Shown here: in pieces, positions 35,634 through 44,636 of the stretch | Layout: each line of letters starts with the position of its first letter | Numbering within the stretch: position 1 is the first letter of the stretch | Source of the DNA: Candidatus Blautia stercorigallinarum | GTDB lineage: Bacteria > Bacillota > Clostridia > Lachnospirales > Lachnospiraceae | NCBI GenBank assembly: GCA_019112785.1 | Contig: DXIQ01000070.1 | Coordinates: 1-64,000 of the forward strand | Direction of reading: 5' to 3' | Length of the DNA: 64,000 nucleotides | Made by a program: the position numbers and the translations under genes | The notes under the pieces: model-generated | Told to the model about the DNA's origin: nothing | Databases searched by the model: none | The model's input: only the letters and a program-made list of their open reading frames with translations

Positions 35634-36521
35634 TCAACCTTTCAAAAGTTTCCGCAAAGTTTCCGCGAACTCTTCAATATAATAGTTGGTGTGCTCCTTC
35701 ACCCAGAAGAGACAGTAGTTTCTCTGAAGCTGCTTTCCATTCTCCATGATCGGCAGACGTTTCACTGCCGCGACCGGAGGTGGAAGGGTTCCCACGCTTT
35801 CTATAGGAAGAAATCCCCGGTTTCCCGCCACCATCAGACGGCCTTCTTCCAGGTTTTCCGCAAATAAAAACCTGCCGCCAAATCCCAGGGTGTTCCTAAA
35901 GTAATCTTCCTCTGTATTCTGCTGTTCTCTGGAAGAGATCAGGATACAGGCTTGATGTTTCAGATCTTCCATAGTGACAAATTCCTGCCGGGCCAGCCGG
36001 CTGCGGACAGAAACTTCTGCGTAGCATCCGCATTTCAGCAGCTGATAGTTCGTATACTTGTCGAAAAAAGCTCTCCGCTGGTCTGTAAGGACCAGATCTG
36101 CTCCTCCGAAACGGAGGAGATCGTAAAGTTCTTCATGGGTACCGTTTACAATGCTAATAGAAACCTCCGGGTAAACCTGAGAAAATTCTGCCACCGCCTG
36201 ATGAAGTTCCTGGCCGCTGTAGCACCGGAGATATCCGATCCGAAGCTCTGACTCTTCATCCTGACCTATACGGATGGTTTCTCTCCGGATATCTTCTACT
36301 TCTTTCAAGATCCCTTTGCTCTGGCTATAAAAATATTCTCCTGCCGGAGTAAGAGTAAACCTCCGGTTCTCTCTGTGGAGCAATTCTACTCCCAGCTCTT
36401 TTTCCAAAGCCCGTATCTGCTGGGAAACTGCTGACTGGGAGATATAGCATTGCTCTGCCGCTTCTGTGAAACTTCCCCGCTCCACTACTGCAATAAAATA
36501 TTTCATCTGTCTGAACAGCAA
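35634..36521 (-). CDS. LysR-family transcriptional regulator
   Basis: The track starts at a GTG (36542). A TTG at 36521 lies 6-7 nt after GAGGGG and gives MLFRQMKYFIAVVERGSF, the usual LysR opening, so I prefer it (295 aa). The winged HTH (SFTEAAEQCYISQSAVSQQIRALEKELGVELL) is textbook and the C-terminal two-lobe effector domain is full length. The target is unknown. It is 4 nt downstream of the C39-like gene on the same strand, and no divergent gene is adjacent. Confidence 0.85.
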   Translation of the reverse strand: MLFRQMKYFIAVVERGSFTEAAEQCYISQSAVSQQIRALEKELGVELLHRENRRFTLTPAGEYFYSQSKGILKEVEDIRRETIRIGQDEESELRIGYLRCYSGQELHQAVAEFSQVYPEVSISIVNGTHEELYDLLRFGGADLVLTDQRRAFFDKYTNYQLLKCGCYAEVSVRSRLARQEFVTMEDLKHQACILISSREQQNTEEDYFRNTLGFGGRFLFAENLEEGRLMVAGNRGFLPIESVGTLPPPVAAVKRLPIMENGKQLQRNYCLFWVKEHTNYYIEEFAETLRKLLKG

Positions 36522-36525
36522 AAAA

Positions 36526-36945
36526 TCACCCCTCTTTACCACGATAAAGGATCAGACCGCCTTTTCTTTTACGTCCGGTGTTCCACAGTTCCTGAAAATC
36601 CACCCAAAAATACTTTCCGTATGTGACGATCTTGGCCATAAACTTTTCTTGTCTCTTCTCATATTTTCCAAATCCTTCCATATAAATATCCAGGGTGTCA
36701 ATCCCAGACCATCTGGGACGGAGATAAGGCTTCATCTCCATTCCGAACCGGATATAATCGGCTTTTGTTATATTCTTCCTGTCAAAAGGATACAGATGGG
36801 TTTCTTTATAAAGGTCAAAGAAAATGCAGCTGTCACATGCTGTGACAGCTGCACATCCTCCTAAGCGCATCATCCGGTCCGGGAACCATTCCTGGTTTCC
36901 TCCACGGGCCTCTTCTATTTTAAAATAGGGAAGTTCTTTTTTCAT
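36526..36945 (-). CDS. C39-like cysteine peptidase family protein, internally shortened
   Basis: A 139-aa protein. The N-terminus ARGGNQEWFPDRMMRLGGCAAVTACDSC has the Gln...Gly-Gly-Cys pattern of papain-like C39-type folds seen in clostridial hypothetical proteins. The C-terminus VTYGKYFWVDFQELWNTGRKRKGGLILY matches the end of that family. As I remember the family, members are about 200 aa and carry a central segment with an HW motif holding the catalytic His. Here the two ends are joined at EGFGKYEKRQEKFMAK without it. It may be an inactive deletion derivative. Confidence 0.55.
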   Translation of the reverse strand: MKKELPYFKIEEARGGNQEWFPDRMMRLGGCAAVTACDSCIFFDLYKETHLYPFDRKNITKADYIRFGMEMKPYLRPRWSGIDTLDIYMEGFGKYEKRQEKFMAKIVTYGKYFWVDFQELWNTGRKRKGGLILYRGKEG

Positions 36946-37263
36946 GCAGCTGTCCTCTCGAAATATAAAAATGCATTTTTAATATTCTATCACAATCAGA
37001 AACACTTGTCACAAAAAACTTATCTGCCTGTCATTTTCAGAATTACTTTCCCATAACATTCCCCGACCATGCCGCTGCCTTTATTGGTAAGGTTCTCCAG
37101 TATCCATCAGAAGTACATCTGCAAAATGGTCTCGTATGTTTTGAAAAGAATCGGAATATTTTTTACAGTGCTAACCTCATGCTCCGGTACGGCAACGGAG
37201 CTGGAAAAGCAATGAAAAGTGACTGGAAAAAAGAAGTGGAAAGCATAGATTCTGACCGTGTAC
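36946..37263. other. Intergenic region, nothing recognised
   Basis: AT-rich on the left, mixed on the right. Short ORFs here (for example 37107-37334) show no family features, ribosome sites or codon bias that I would defend. No hairpin with a T-run is evident. Confidence 0.4.
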
Positions 37264-38349
37264 CTAATGAAAAATCTCTTTTGTTTGTATGCCTTGTTTC
37301 GGTACAGCCCTTTTTTCATTTCTCCTATATTCAATATAGCCTTCTCGCATCAGCCATCTGGCCTCATCTCTCAGTGTTTCTTCATAAGGTCTGGTATGAT
37401 ATCCCAGCTCCTTTTCTGCTTTCGAATAATCAAACTGATTATTTCTTGCCAGGTTATAAACTGCAAAATCTGTCATCAGCGGTTTCTCTCCTGTCTTTCT
37501 GGCTCTCCTTTCCATATATCCGGCAAGGATATAAGCCAGCCGGATGGGAAGGTAAAAATAAGGAGTCTTACAACCGCTTGCCTCATGGAGCATCCGGCAC
37601 ATTTCTTTCAGCGTCACCTCTTTGTTGCCCAGGATGTAGCACTCTCCATCTCTTCCTTTATCTGCTGCCCCGATACAGCCATGGGCCAGGTCCCGGACAT
37701 CGCATAGGTTAAAGGAGTCTCCCATGCCTATCGGCATTTTTCCGTTCATGATCTTGATAACCGTACCTGTAGTCTCTCCCACTGCATAGTCCTTTTGTCC
37801 CAGGATACCGCTGGGATGGACCACACAGGCCTTCAGTCCCCTTTCCCTGAAAGCATCTAAAACTGCCTGGGTAGCCAGGGCTTTGGACTGGCTGTAGCAC
37901 CCCACCTGCCTGCTCTCATCAACCGGTGTAAACTGGTGTGTCTCCCGGATGGGCGTACCTTTAGGCAGTTCCGGGATGGCCCCTGTTGAACTTACATAAA
38001 CCATCTTTCTGCACTCCGGATGTTTCAGGCACATATCGATCATATTTTGGGTTCCGCCCACATTGACGTCCATCAGCTTCTGATTATAATCCGGATTGGT
38101 GGTCACCATACTGGCGCAGTGGATCACAATGGAACTGTCCCCTTCAGGTATGGTAAAAAAACGTTCCAGAGACTCTACATCACACAGATCCCCCTCTGAT
38201 ATCTCCACTTCCTTTGGAACATATTTCACAGATTTATCTCCAGGAAGGACCAGAGCCCTTACATGATCTCCCCGTTCCAAAAGCTCGTCACATACATGGC
38301 TTCCTAAAAATCCCGCTGCTCCGGTTACTAAATATACCGTTTTTCCCAT
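37264..38349 (-). CDS. NAD(P)-dependent epimerase/dehydratase (extended SDR)
   Basis: A 361-aa extended short-chain dehydrogenase. The cofactor motif is TGAAGFLGSH; catalytic residues appear in YVSSTGAIP and YSQSKALA; the C-terminal half (ARKTGEKPLMTDFAVYNLARNNQFDYSKAEKELGYHTRPYEETL) matches dihydroflavonol-reductase or 3-beta-HSD-like members. One unusual point: Tyr-x-x-x-Lys reads YSQSK, which is still canonical. Substrate unknown. It is a monocistronic gene with an ATG start; the neighbourhood gives no pathway. Confidence 0.85.
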   Translation of the reverse strand: MGKTVYLVTGAAGFLGSHVCDELLERGDHVRALVLPGDKSVKYVPKEVEISEGDLCDVESLERFFTIPEGDSSIVIHCASMVTTNPDYNQKLMDVNVGGTQNMIDMCLKHPECRKMVYVSSTGAIPELPKGTPIRETHQFTPVDESRQVGCYSQSKALATQAVLDAFRERGLKACVVHPSGILGQKDYAVGETTGTVIKIMNGKMPIGMGDSFNLCDVRDLAHGCIGAADKGRDGECYILGNKEVTLKEMCRMLHEASGCKTPYFYLPIRLAYILAGYMERRARKTGEKPLMTDFAVYNLARNNQFDYSKAEKELGYHTRPYEETLRDEARWLMREGYIEYRRNEKRAVPKQGIQTKEIFH

Positions 38350-38505
38350 AGAAAAAGACCTCGCTTTCTTATCTCGTTTTCATTTTCATCTGATAGGTAA
38401 GATAATAATCGAAGTCTGTTAGGCTTATGTTTACATATGGTTTCTGTTTTATTAAATCCGCGGCAAAAAGACCGTTCTCCTTTGCCTTATGCTCCTGCAC
38501 AGACA

Positions 38506-38548
38506 ACAAGCAGCCATACCTCCCTTTATAGGATATATAGCTGCTTGT
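38506..38548 (-). terminator. Hairpin after the Rpn-like gene
   Basis: ACAAGCAGC (38506-38514) pairs with GCTGCTTGT (38540-38548), followed by a short T-rich stretch on the (-) strand. It is a plausible intrinsic terminator. Confidence 0.55.
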
Positions 38549-38567
38549 TCTTTCCGGAATGTTATGT

Positions 38568-39570
38568 TTATTTTTGTTTTTTCAGAAGCTCCGCATACCG
38601 GGAACGTTCCTCTTCCTTTATCTTCAGAGCGTCCATGGCTTCCTTGGCTGTCATGTTCATGGTATCCATAAGATTTTTAATGGATTCTGTAAGCGCCTGC
38701 TGTATGCCTTTCTGAAGGCCTTTCTGAATGCCCTTCTGAATGCCCTTCCGCTCTACACCTTCGCTTAAATTGCACATTCGTGACACCTCCTCTTCAAATG
38801 CCTGACTCATTTGGATATGGAATTCTTCCTCTAAGACCTTCTTTTTCTCCTCTGCTTTGAACTCTGATGAAAGCAACACAGAAAGAAGTTTTAATATTCC
38901 ACATTCCGCCTCTTCTTCAGGATTTCCCAGACAGATCATAAATACGGACAAAAGGTCATAGTTTTTCTGCACTTCTTTTACCTGCCCGGTAAAGTTGCTT
39001 TCCGTCAGAGCATAACTTGTAATGGTATGTTCCCGGTTCTTTGGAGGAGTGGTGCATATCCAGATAGAATACACCTTTTTGATCTTCTCATAATGACTGC
39101 CTGTAAAAACCGTCCCATATTGGCTGGAAATCATCCGACAGCAATAGTAGATTCCTCTTTTCACCAAAGGATATCCGGGATAAAACTGGTTCTGGGCTTC
39201 CACATTAATGATCAGGCCTATTTTTTCTCTGCCAGGGGATTCAGCTCTTTTATGCCCAGAAGGTACAGCAGCATTAAAGCGGATATCAAAGGTAACTGTA
39301 CCTTCTGTGATCGTAGTATCTTCCACTCCTGTCCCCTGTATCGCAGGAGTGCTTTGTCTTTCGTCAGGTGCCACAGGATTCTCTCCGATCTGTGGTTTCT
39401 CTTCAATGTACTTTTCTGCAATCTCATGGATGTCGCAGTCCATGTACTCCCAAAGGCAGCTCTTCATGATCCATGCAAGAATGATCTTTTCTGCCAGAAG
39501 GCGTTTGCAGGATGCGTCATAGTTTGCTTTTTCATCAGCGGTAGAAAAAAAGTCCGTCTACAAACCCCAT
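38568..39570 (-). pseudogene. Rpn-family PD-(D/E)XK nuclease/transposase-like gene, frameshifted near its start
   Basis: The track shows a 299-aa ORF from 39467. Reading further upstream in the same frame gives STADEKANYDASCKRLLAEKIILAWIM, clearly part of the protein, but no start. The natural start, ATGGGGTTTGTAGACGGAC (39570), is in another frame, and the two join if the run of seven Ts (A7 at 39545-39551 on the + strand) is one base shorter. The rest is intact: TVTFDIRFNAAVP, KIGLIINVEAQNQ (nuclease core), then KGIQKGIQKGLQKGIQQ repeats typical of Rpn proteins. It may be a decayed gene, a phase-variable tract, or a sequencing error. Confidence 0.75.
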
Positions 39571-39580
39571 CCCGGGTAGA

Positions 39581-41248
39581 TCAATATCCGTATTTTTCCA
39601 AAGCATACAGAGCCGCTCCCGCAGCTCCTACGATCTCCGGTTCTTCACAGATATACAGGCTGGCCCCGATCTTCTCCTCTACGGCCCGGACCACACCGGG
39701 ATTTTTGGCCACTCCTCCTGTCATCATAAAGTCCGGCTCCATACCTACCCGTCGGAGCAGGCCAAAAACTTTATTGGCAATGGCGTGGCAGACACCGTCT
39801 GCAATATCCGCTTTTTCCTTATTATTGGCGATCAGAGAGATCACCTCGGACTCGGCGAAAACGGAACACATACTGGTGATCTCGATCTTTTCTGTGGAAG
39901 TCAGGGCAATGGCTCCCAGTTCGTCCAGGGAAACCTCCAGGGTACGGGCGATCATTTCCAGGAAGCGGCCTGTGCCTGCGGCGCATTTGTCGTTCATGAC
40001 GAAATCCTTCACCTCTCCCTTTTCATTTAAATGGATAGCTTTGCTGTCCTGACCGCCGATGTCCAGGATGGTACGGATCCTGGGATTAAAATAGTGGGCT
40101 CCCTTGCCGTGGCAGCTGATCTCGGTCACATTTTCATCTGCAAAGGAAATGCTTACCCGTCCGTATCCTGTGGATACGATCCAGGAAATATCTTCTCTGG
40201 CAAGGCCTGCTTTCTCCAGTACCTCCTCTAAGGCTTTCTGGGCGCTGACTCCGGATTTTGCCCCGGTACGCACTACAGAAAACGCCTTGATCTTTCTATC
40301 CTGGTCCATGATCACCGCATTGGTGGAGGTGGAACCGCTGTCTATTCCCATTACATACATTGCTTTCTCTCCCTTTCCTGTTGGTCTCTCCCGGTGTATT
40401 TCCGGAGTCAGGGACTCCAGAAAAGCTTCGATCCTGGTGCGGATCTGCCCGCTGCTCTGCCGGGTATAGTCGGTTTCCAGCAAGAGCATGGGCCGGTCCA
40501 GCCAGTCCTTCAGCCAGGCGTATTCATAGGCATAATTGTCACAGAACTGCACCGTATGGTAAATGATCCCGTCTACGCTGCCTGCGAAACGGCGGATCAG
40601 CTCATCCCGGTTGGCCGCCTGTTCCATCCGCATACAGGGGAACTGGCTTAACAATCCTCTGGTATATCCGGCCAGGATTTCTTTTTCATCCACCAGGATC
40701 TTTCTTCCCAGTCCTGTGCAGGTCAGGTCAAAGGCTACATTGGCTTTATTTTCTGCCAGGATCTCTTTCATGCTGTCATTTGCCCTGGCGCCGATAATAC
40801 CGATGTTCAGAACTCCCTGCTTCCGGGCGTACTGCTGTTCCTGATCCTTGTCTTTGATATATTCCAGGAACTTTTTCTCATTAAAAGTTTTCCCGGAAAA
40901 TTTCTCATATTCCCGGATCATAGTGCGGATCCGCTGCTCATAAAGGGTGATCCCTGGTTCTTTGGTGATCCTGGGTGTGTCCAGCATATAAATGAATTTC
41001 TCAGGGAATTCTTCTTTCAGCACATCATAAAGCCGCCGGATACTGTCACAGCAGGTGGTGAGGATCACTCCCTCGTAGTCCTTTTTCATGACTTCTTCCA
41101 GGACTCCCTTGGCAAAGCTGCAGATATTGGGATGCATGCGGATCTCTGCCTGGTTAAAGTTGGTCACATCCGGCTCGATCCTCTCCATTTCGGTTCCCAT
41201 GGACTGAAAAATCTCCACAGGAGCATATTTACAAATATATCCTAACAT
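39581..41248 (-). CDS. 2-hydroxyacyl-CoA dehydratase subunit fused to its ATP-dependent activase
   Basis: A 555-aa protein. Residues about 1-285 resemble a dehydratase beta subunit (HgdB-type; ILTTCCDSIRRLYD, DYTRQSSGQIRTRIEAF). Residues about 295-555 are a BadF/HgdC-type activase with GIDSGSTSTNAVIMD, DIGGQDSKAIHL, NDKCAAGTGRFLEMI (cluster Cys) and SMCSVFAESEVISLI (second Cys). In the known systems these are separate proteins: the activase uses ATP to fire one electron into the dehydratase. The start overlaps the upstream subunit's stop by 7 nt. No CoA-transferase or ETF gene is near, so the substrate is unknown. Confidence 0.88.
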   Translation of the reverse strand: MLGYICKYAPVEIFQSMGTEMERIEPDVTNFNQAEIRMHPNICSFAKGVLEEVMKKDYEGVILTTCCDSIRRLYDVLKEEFPEKFIYMLDTPRITKEPGITLYEQRIRTMIREYEKFSGKTFNEKKFLEYIKDKDQEQQYARKQGVLNIGIIGARANDSMKEILAENKANVAFDLTCTGLGRKILVDEKEILAGYTRGLLSQFPCMRMEQAANRDELIRRFAGSVDGIIYHTVQFCDNYAYEYAWLKDWLDRPMLLLETDYTRQSSGQIRTRIEAFLESLTPEIHRERPTGKGEKAMYVMGIDSGSTSTNAVIMDQDRKIKAFSVVRTGAKSGVSAQKALEEVLEKAGLAREDISWIVSTGYGRVSISFADENVTEISCHGKGAHYFNPRIRTILDIGGQDSKAIHLNEKGEVKDFVMNDKCAAGTGRFLEMIARTLEVSLDELGAIALTSTEKIEITSMCSVFAESEVISLIANNKEKADIADGVCHAIANKVFGLLRRVGMEPDFMMTGGVAKNPGVVRAVEEKIGASLYICEEPEIVGAAGAALYALEKYGY

Positions 41249-42546
41249 ACCTTCTTCTCTTCCTTCTTAGATGTCTCTTGGTCTTCTCCTGTATCCAGCA
41301 TTTCCAGGAAAGCTTCCAGACGGGTCTTGATCTGTCCGTCATGGCTGTTCCGTCTGTCGATCCCGTCTCCGTCCAGGATCAGCATGGGGATATCCATCTC
41401 CTGCATTTTTTCTTTCAGAAGGATACTTCCTCCTGAAGACTGTTTGCAGCCCCAGTGGCAGAACTGGATCACCGCATCGGGATTCAGTGTCCTTGCCAGC
41501 TCTCCCACCATTTCCGCCTTGTGGGAATAAGAACCATTATAAAGATTCCGTATGATCTTCTTTGCCAGGGCATGGAAAGGCTTTGTCTCGTCCATTTCCT
41601 CCATGGAATCCATGATGATATCGCTGGCAATGATCTGGTACTTCCGGCTGGAATTAAAATAGCTCTGCAGGGTTTCCTGATAAAATGGGAGAAGATGGAT
41701 CCACAGGATCTTCTTTCCCTCAAATTTGGGATAATTCTTGATATCCCGGATCATAAACCGGATCAGATCCAGGAACTCCTGTCTGCCGATGAGAAGGTGC
41801 ATGCCCATCATCATATAAAGATGGCTGATCAGTTCTCCCGGATAATACCTCTCACTCTGAAGCTTAAAAAATTCCATCAGCGCCTCTCTGGTCGCATTCT
41901 CGATCCGGATAGCCTCCCGGAGTTTTTCTTCCTCAAAATTTCTGCCAAAGCGGTTTTCCAGTTCTTTTGCAAAGTCTTTCAGCTGGTCTGCCAGATAGTC
42001 TACAGATTCCGGGTCATCTCTGTAAGGAACATCCAGAAAAGTAAAGGGCACTCCCTTTTTCTTCTCCAGATACCGGAAAGTGTTCAGATTCCCGTCGCAG
42101 GAAAGAGAGGTAGTTACCGCATATTCCGGCACAGGAACTGCCCCGCTGTCAATAGCCCCTACAAAAGTTTTATGGTAAGAACACAGGGTAGGCGCGATTC
42201 CCGTATTCTGGGCATAATCGATAAAGAAATCTTCCAGATGATATCCGCTGAAATAACAGGAAAGACATTCGATAGAAAGTGTCTGAAGTCCGAAACAGCT
42301 GATCAGCTCAGAAGGGGCAAAAATGTTCCCCCATACATAGCTCTCCGGCTTTCCCAGGGAATCTGCCACCAAAGACATCATCATAGCTTCCAGCTTCTGA
42401 TATCCTTTGGAAATGCCTTTCTTTGGAAGAAGCTTTGTACGGAGCTTGTTAGCCTTAAATCCCAGGAGCATCTTTTCCCAGCTCTCGCCCGGATGTTCCA
42501 CGGTCTGTTCTTTTACATGATCAATATATTTATCTGCGATCCACAT
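41242..42546 (-). CDS. 2-hydroxyacyl-CoA dehydratase D-family subunit (HgdA-like)
   Basis: A 434-aa protein with GGAGG before the ATG. GNIFAPSELISCFGLQTLSIECLSCYFSGYH and the later FCHWGCKQSSGGSILLKEKM give Cys residues that in this family bind the [4Fe-4S] cluster; LDGDGIDRRNSHDGQIKTRLEAFLEML closes the protein. Together with the downstream fused protein it makes an alpha/beta pair plus activase from two genes. The family includes hydroxyacyl-CoA dehydratases, benzoyl-CoA-reductase relatives and double-cubane-cluster proteins. I cannot tell which. Confidence 0.85.
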   Translation of the reverse strand: MWIADKYIDHVKEQTVEHPGESWEKMLLGFKANKLRTKLLPKKGISKGYQKLEAMMMSLVADSLGKPESYVWGNIFAPSELISCFGLQTLSIECLSCYFSGYHLEDFFIDYAQNTGIAPTLCSYHKTFVGAIDSGAVPVPEYAVTTSLSCDGNLNTFRYLEKKKGVPFTFLDVPYRDDPESVDYLADQLKDFAKELENRFGRNFEEEKLREAIRIENATREALMEFFKLQSERYYPGELISHLYMMMGMHLLIGRQEFLDLIRFMIRDIKNYPKFEGKKILWIHLLPFYQETLQSYFNSSRKYQIIASDIIMDSMEEMDETKPFHALAKKIIRNLYNGSYSHKAEMVGELARTLNPDAVIQFCHWGCKQSSGGSILLKEKMQEMDIPMLILDGDGIDRRNSHDGQIKTRLEAFLEMLDTGEDQETSKKEEKKVC

Positions 42547-42782
42547 CCTATATCCTCCAGTCTTTAAAATCTTACAGAATAATGGTATACCACATTTTCA
42601 GCCAAATTTCCAGGGACATATTCCAGTCTCCAGAAAGAAGAGAGAGATTGTCCGCCAGTTTTCAATGATTTCCGGAGTTTCCACCTCCGCATTCCAGAAC
42701 TTTCTCCTTCTGGGCCGTAGTAGCCAGGCTACTGCTATCTGTCCATTTTTGATTCTATCTGTTTGAGCCGCCGTTACCAAAA
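42547..42782. other. Intergenic region, nothing recognised
   Basis: A 60-aa reading frame (42598-42780, -) lacks a ribosome site and family features, and I do not call it. Otherwise featureless up to the terminator. Confidence 0.35.
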
Positions 42783-42830
42783 AACCCCTTAGCCGGGTCT
42801 GCCGGGAAGCAGCTGGTCCGACTAAGGGAT
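42783..42830. terminator. Terminator after the adenylation-enzyme operon
   Basis: CCCTTAGCCGGGTC... pairs with ...GGTCCGACTAAGGG. On the (-) strand it ends in GGGGTTTTTT, about 15 nt after the stop of the AMP-ligase gene. On the other strand TATTTTTTG follows, so it may work both ways. Confidence 0.75.
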
Positions 42831-42844
42831 TATTTTTTGTATCA

Positions 42845-44353
42845 TTAAAATCTTTTTATCTTTCTTGTAGTCGTCTTCTCAAACTCTGTATCTCTGACGA
42901 TCAGGCTGTAGATCTTCTTCTGGGGAGCCGCTGTCTTATTGTACTGGTCAATGACTTCCTGAAGACTTGCCTTTACATCTTTGATCCTTTTTTTCTTCAC
43001 ATAATCCTGATCCGGATAAATCTCCGCCTCGATGACGCCGTTATGGTCACGGACAAGAACTTCTCCTACCAGACGGTTCGTGCTGAGAGCGTTTTCCAGC
43101 TCCTCAGGAGATACGTTTTCTCCGTTCTTTGTAATGATCAGGTTTTTCTTTCTTCCGGTAAGATAAACAAAACCTTCCTCGTCTACATAGCCCAGATCTC
43201 CGGTCTTCAGCCAGCCGTCTTCCAGGGTCTCGGCTGTCTCTTCCGGCATTTTATAGTATCCCTGCATAACGCTGCTGCCCTTTACCCACAGTTCTCCGTC
43301 TACAGTCTTTGCCTGACAGTTGGGCACCAGCTGTCCCACGGAATCCTTCCGGATGTTCCACTTCTGGGAAATACTGATAACCGGAGAACATTCGGTCATG
43401 CCGTAGCCCTGCTGAATGGTGATGTCATATTTTTTAAACAGATCTATGTAGGAAGGATCCAGATAAGCGCCGCCGCTGCAGATGGTATGGAACTGTTTTC
43501 CAAAGACCTGATTCTTCACGATCTTGGCTGGAAGCAGGGAAGCGTCTTCCAGCTTCTTGGCCATGGTCTCGATCATCAGGGGAACCATCAGGATCATCTC
43601 CGGCTTGAAAAGCTTAATGTTCTTGGCAACACGGAGAAGGGAATCGTTGATACAGATCACCGCTGCCAGGGATACGCCTTTCAGGATATCCATGCTCAGA
43701 CAGTAAGCATGGTGGATAGGAAGCACTGTCATGATCACAATGCGTTCCGGGATCTTCATATCCAGACAGGTAGCGTTTTCCGCCACGTTTCTGTGAGTCA
43801 GCATAACGCCTTTACTCTTTCCCGTAGTACCTGAGGTAAACATAATCGTACACAGCTGATCCGGATCCGGTGTATAATCAAAACTTCCTCTGTGCTCCTC
43901 AAGAAGTTTCCAGAAAGCGCGGGCATGATCGTCATGTTCCTGCTGCTGCATGGAGATCAGGGTCTTAAGCTTTGGGCAGCGTTCTTTAGCTATAGCTGCA
44001 ACATCTTTTCTCACTTCATCATAGACAAGGACTGTGGAATCTGACCGCGCGATAAGGTCGCAGACGTCTTCTGCCGGCAGGTTTACATCCAGAGGCACTA
44101 CCACGCTGCCGCTGTTGACTGTACCGAAATAGGCAACCAGCCAGGCGTAGGAAGTCATTCCGATCACCGCAATGTGTTTTCCCTGCTCTCCCAGGTCCTG
44201 GAGGACTCTGGAAAAGCTTTCGCTGTCTTCCCGCAGCTGGGTATAGGTTTTGGATCCGATTTCATTTTTGCTTATTTTATAGCGAATAGCATCTTCCGGT
44301 CCGTATTTTTCCTCCGTATTTACCAGAATCTGGCGAACTGTACTGCAAAGCAT
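42845..44353 (-). CDS. Stand-alone AMP-forming acyl ligase (adenylation enzyme)
   Basis: A 502-aa ANL-superfamily ligase. Motifs: TIMFTSGTTGKSKGVMLTHRN (ATP loop), QGYGMTECSPVIS, GELWVKGSSVMQGYY, GWLKTGDLGYVDEEG, and the hinge and catalytic Lys region GRKKNLIITKNGENVSPEELE. The overall type is fatty-acyl-CoA/acyl-ACP ligase rather than an NRPS amino-acid domain. It is the last gene of the operon, 29 nt after a free carrier protein, so I infer that it loads an acyl group (probably a fatty acid) onto that protein. The AAAGGATG ribosome site fits the ATG. Confidence 0.88.
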   Translation of the reverse strand: MLCSTVRQILVNTEEKYGPEDAIRYKISKNEIGSKTYTQLREDSESFSRVLQDLGEQGKHIAVIGMTSYAWLVAYFGTVNSGSVVVPLDVNLPAEDVCDLIARSDSTVLVYDEVRKDVAAIAKERCPKLKTLISMQQQEHDDHARAFWKLLEEHRGSFDYTPDPDQLCTIMFTSGTTGKSKGVMLTHRNVAENATCLDMKIPERIVIMTVLPIHHAYCLSMDILKGVSLAAVICINDSLLRVAKNIKLFKPEMILMVPLMIETMAKKLEDASLLPAKIVKNQVFGKQFHTICSGGAYLDPSYIDLFKKYDITIQQGYGMTECSPVISISQKWNIRKDSVGQLVPNCQAKTVDGELWVKGSSVMQGYYKMPEETAETLEDGWLKTGDLGYVDEEGFVYLTGRKKNLIITKNGENVSPEELENALSTNRLVGEVLVRDHNGVIEAEIYPDQDYVKKKRIKDVKASLQEVIDQYNKTAAPQKKIYSLIVRDTEFEKTTTRKIKRF

Positions 44354-44382
44354 ATATTTTCCATCCTTTCCCTGCTTCAGAA

Positions 44383-44616
44383 TCAGTTTTCAGCAACAAG
44401 TTTTTCAAGATAATCTACAGCTTCCTGTACTGTACGGATGTTCATAGCCTCTGTCTGCTCGATCTCCACGTCAAACTCATCCTCGATCTCTCCCAGCATA
44501 CTCATAAAATCATAAGAGGTAAATCCCAGATCTTCCATGAAACGGGATTCCGGATGGATATTTTCTTTTTCCACTTCTACATAACTGCAAATGATATCAA
44601 CTAATTTTTCAAACAT
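44383..44616 (-). CDS. Stand-alone acyl/peptidyl carrier protein
   Basis: A 77-aa acidic four-helix carrier protein with AGGAGG before the ATG. The phosphopantetheine Ser is in DLGFTSYDFMSM, where the usual DSL reads TSY; the downstream helix IEDEFDVEIE is typical. It lies between the condensation-like gene and the adenylation gene, so it should shuttle the activated acyl group between them. The TSYDF variation distinguishes it from the housekeeping fatty-acid ACP. Confidence 0.88.
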   Translation of the reverse strand: MFEKLVDIICSYVEVEKENIHPESRFMEDLGFTSYDFMSMLGEIEDEFDVEIEQTEAMNIRTVQEAVDYLEKLVAEN

Positions 44617-44636
44617 GATCTTTTCCTCCTGAATTT

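Noticed and set aside
37107-37334. 75-aa ORF overlapping the 3' end of the epimerase gene
   Set aside because: Mostly overlaps the real gene and intergenic AT-rich sequence; no supporting signal.
38699-38756. Short tandem repeat (KGIQKG-type) in the Rpn-like gene considered as CRISPR-like
   Set aside because: The units are adjacent without spacers and encode the usual coiled repeats of Rpn proteins.
42598-42780. 60-aa ORF upstream of the adenylation-operon terminator
   Set aside because: No ribosome site, no recognisable family, and unremarkable codon use.
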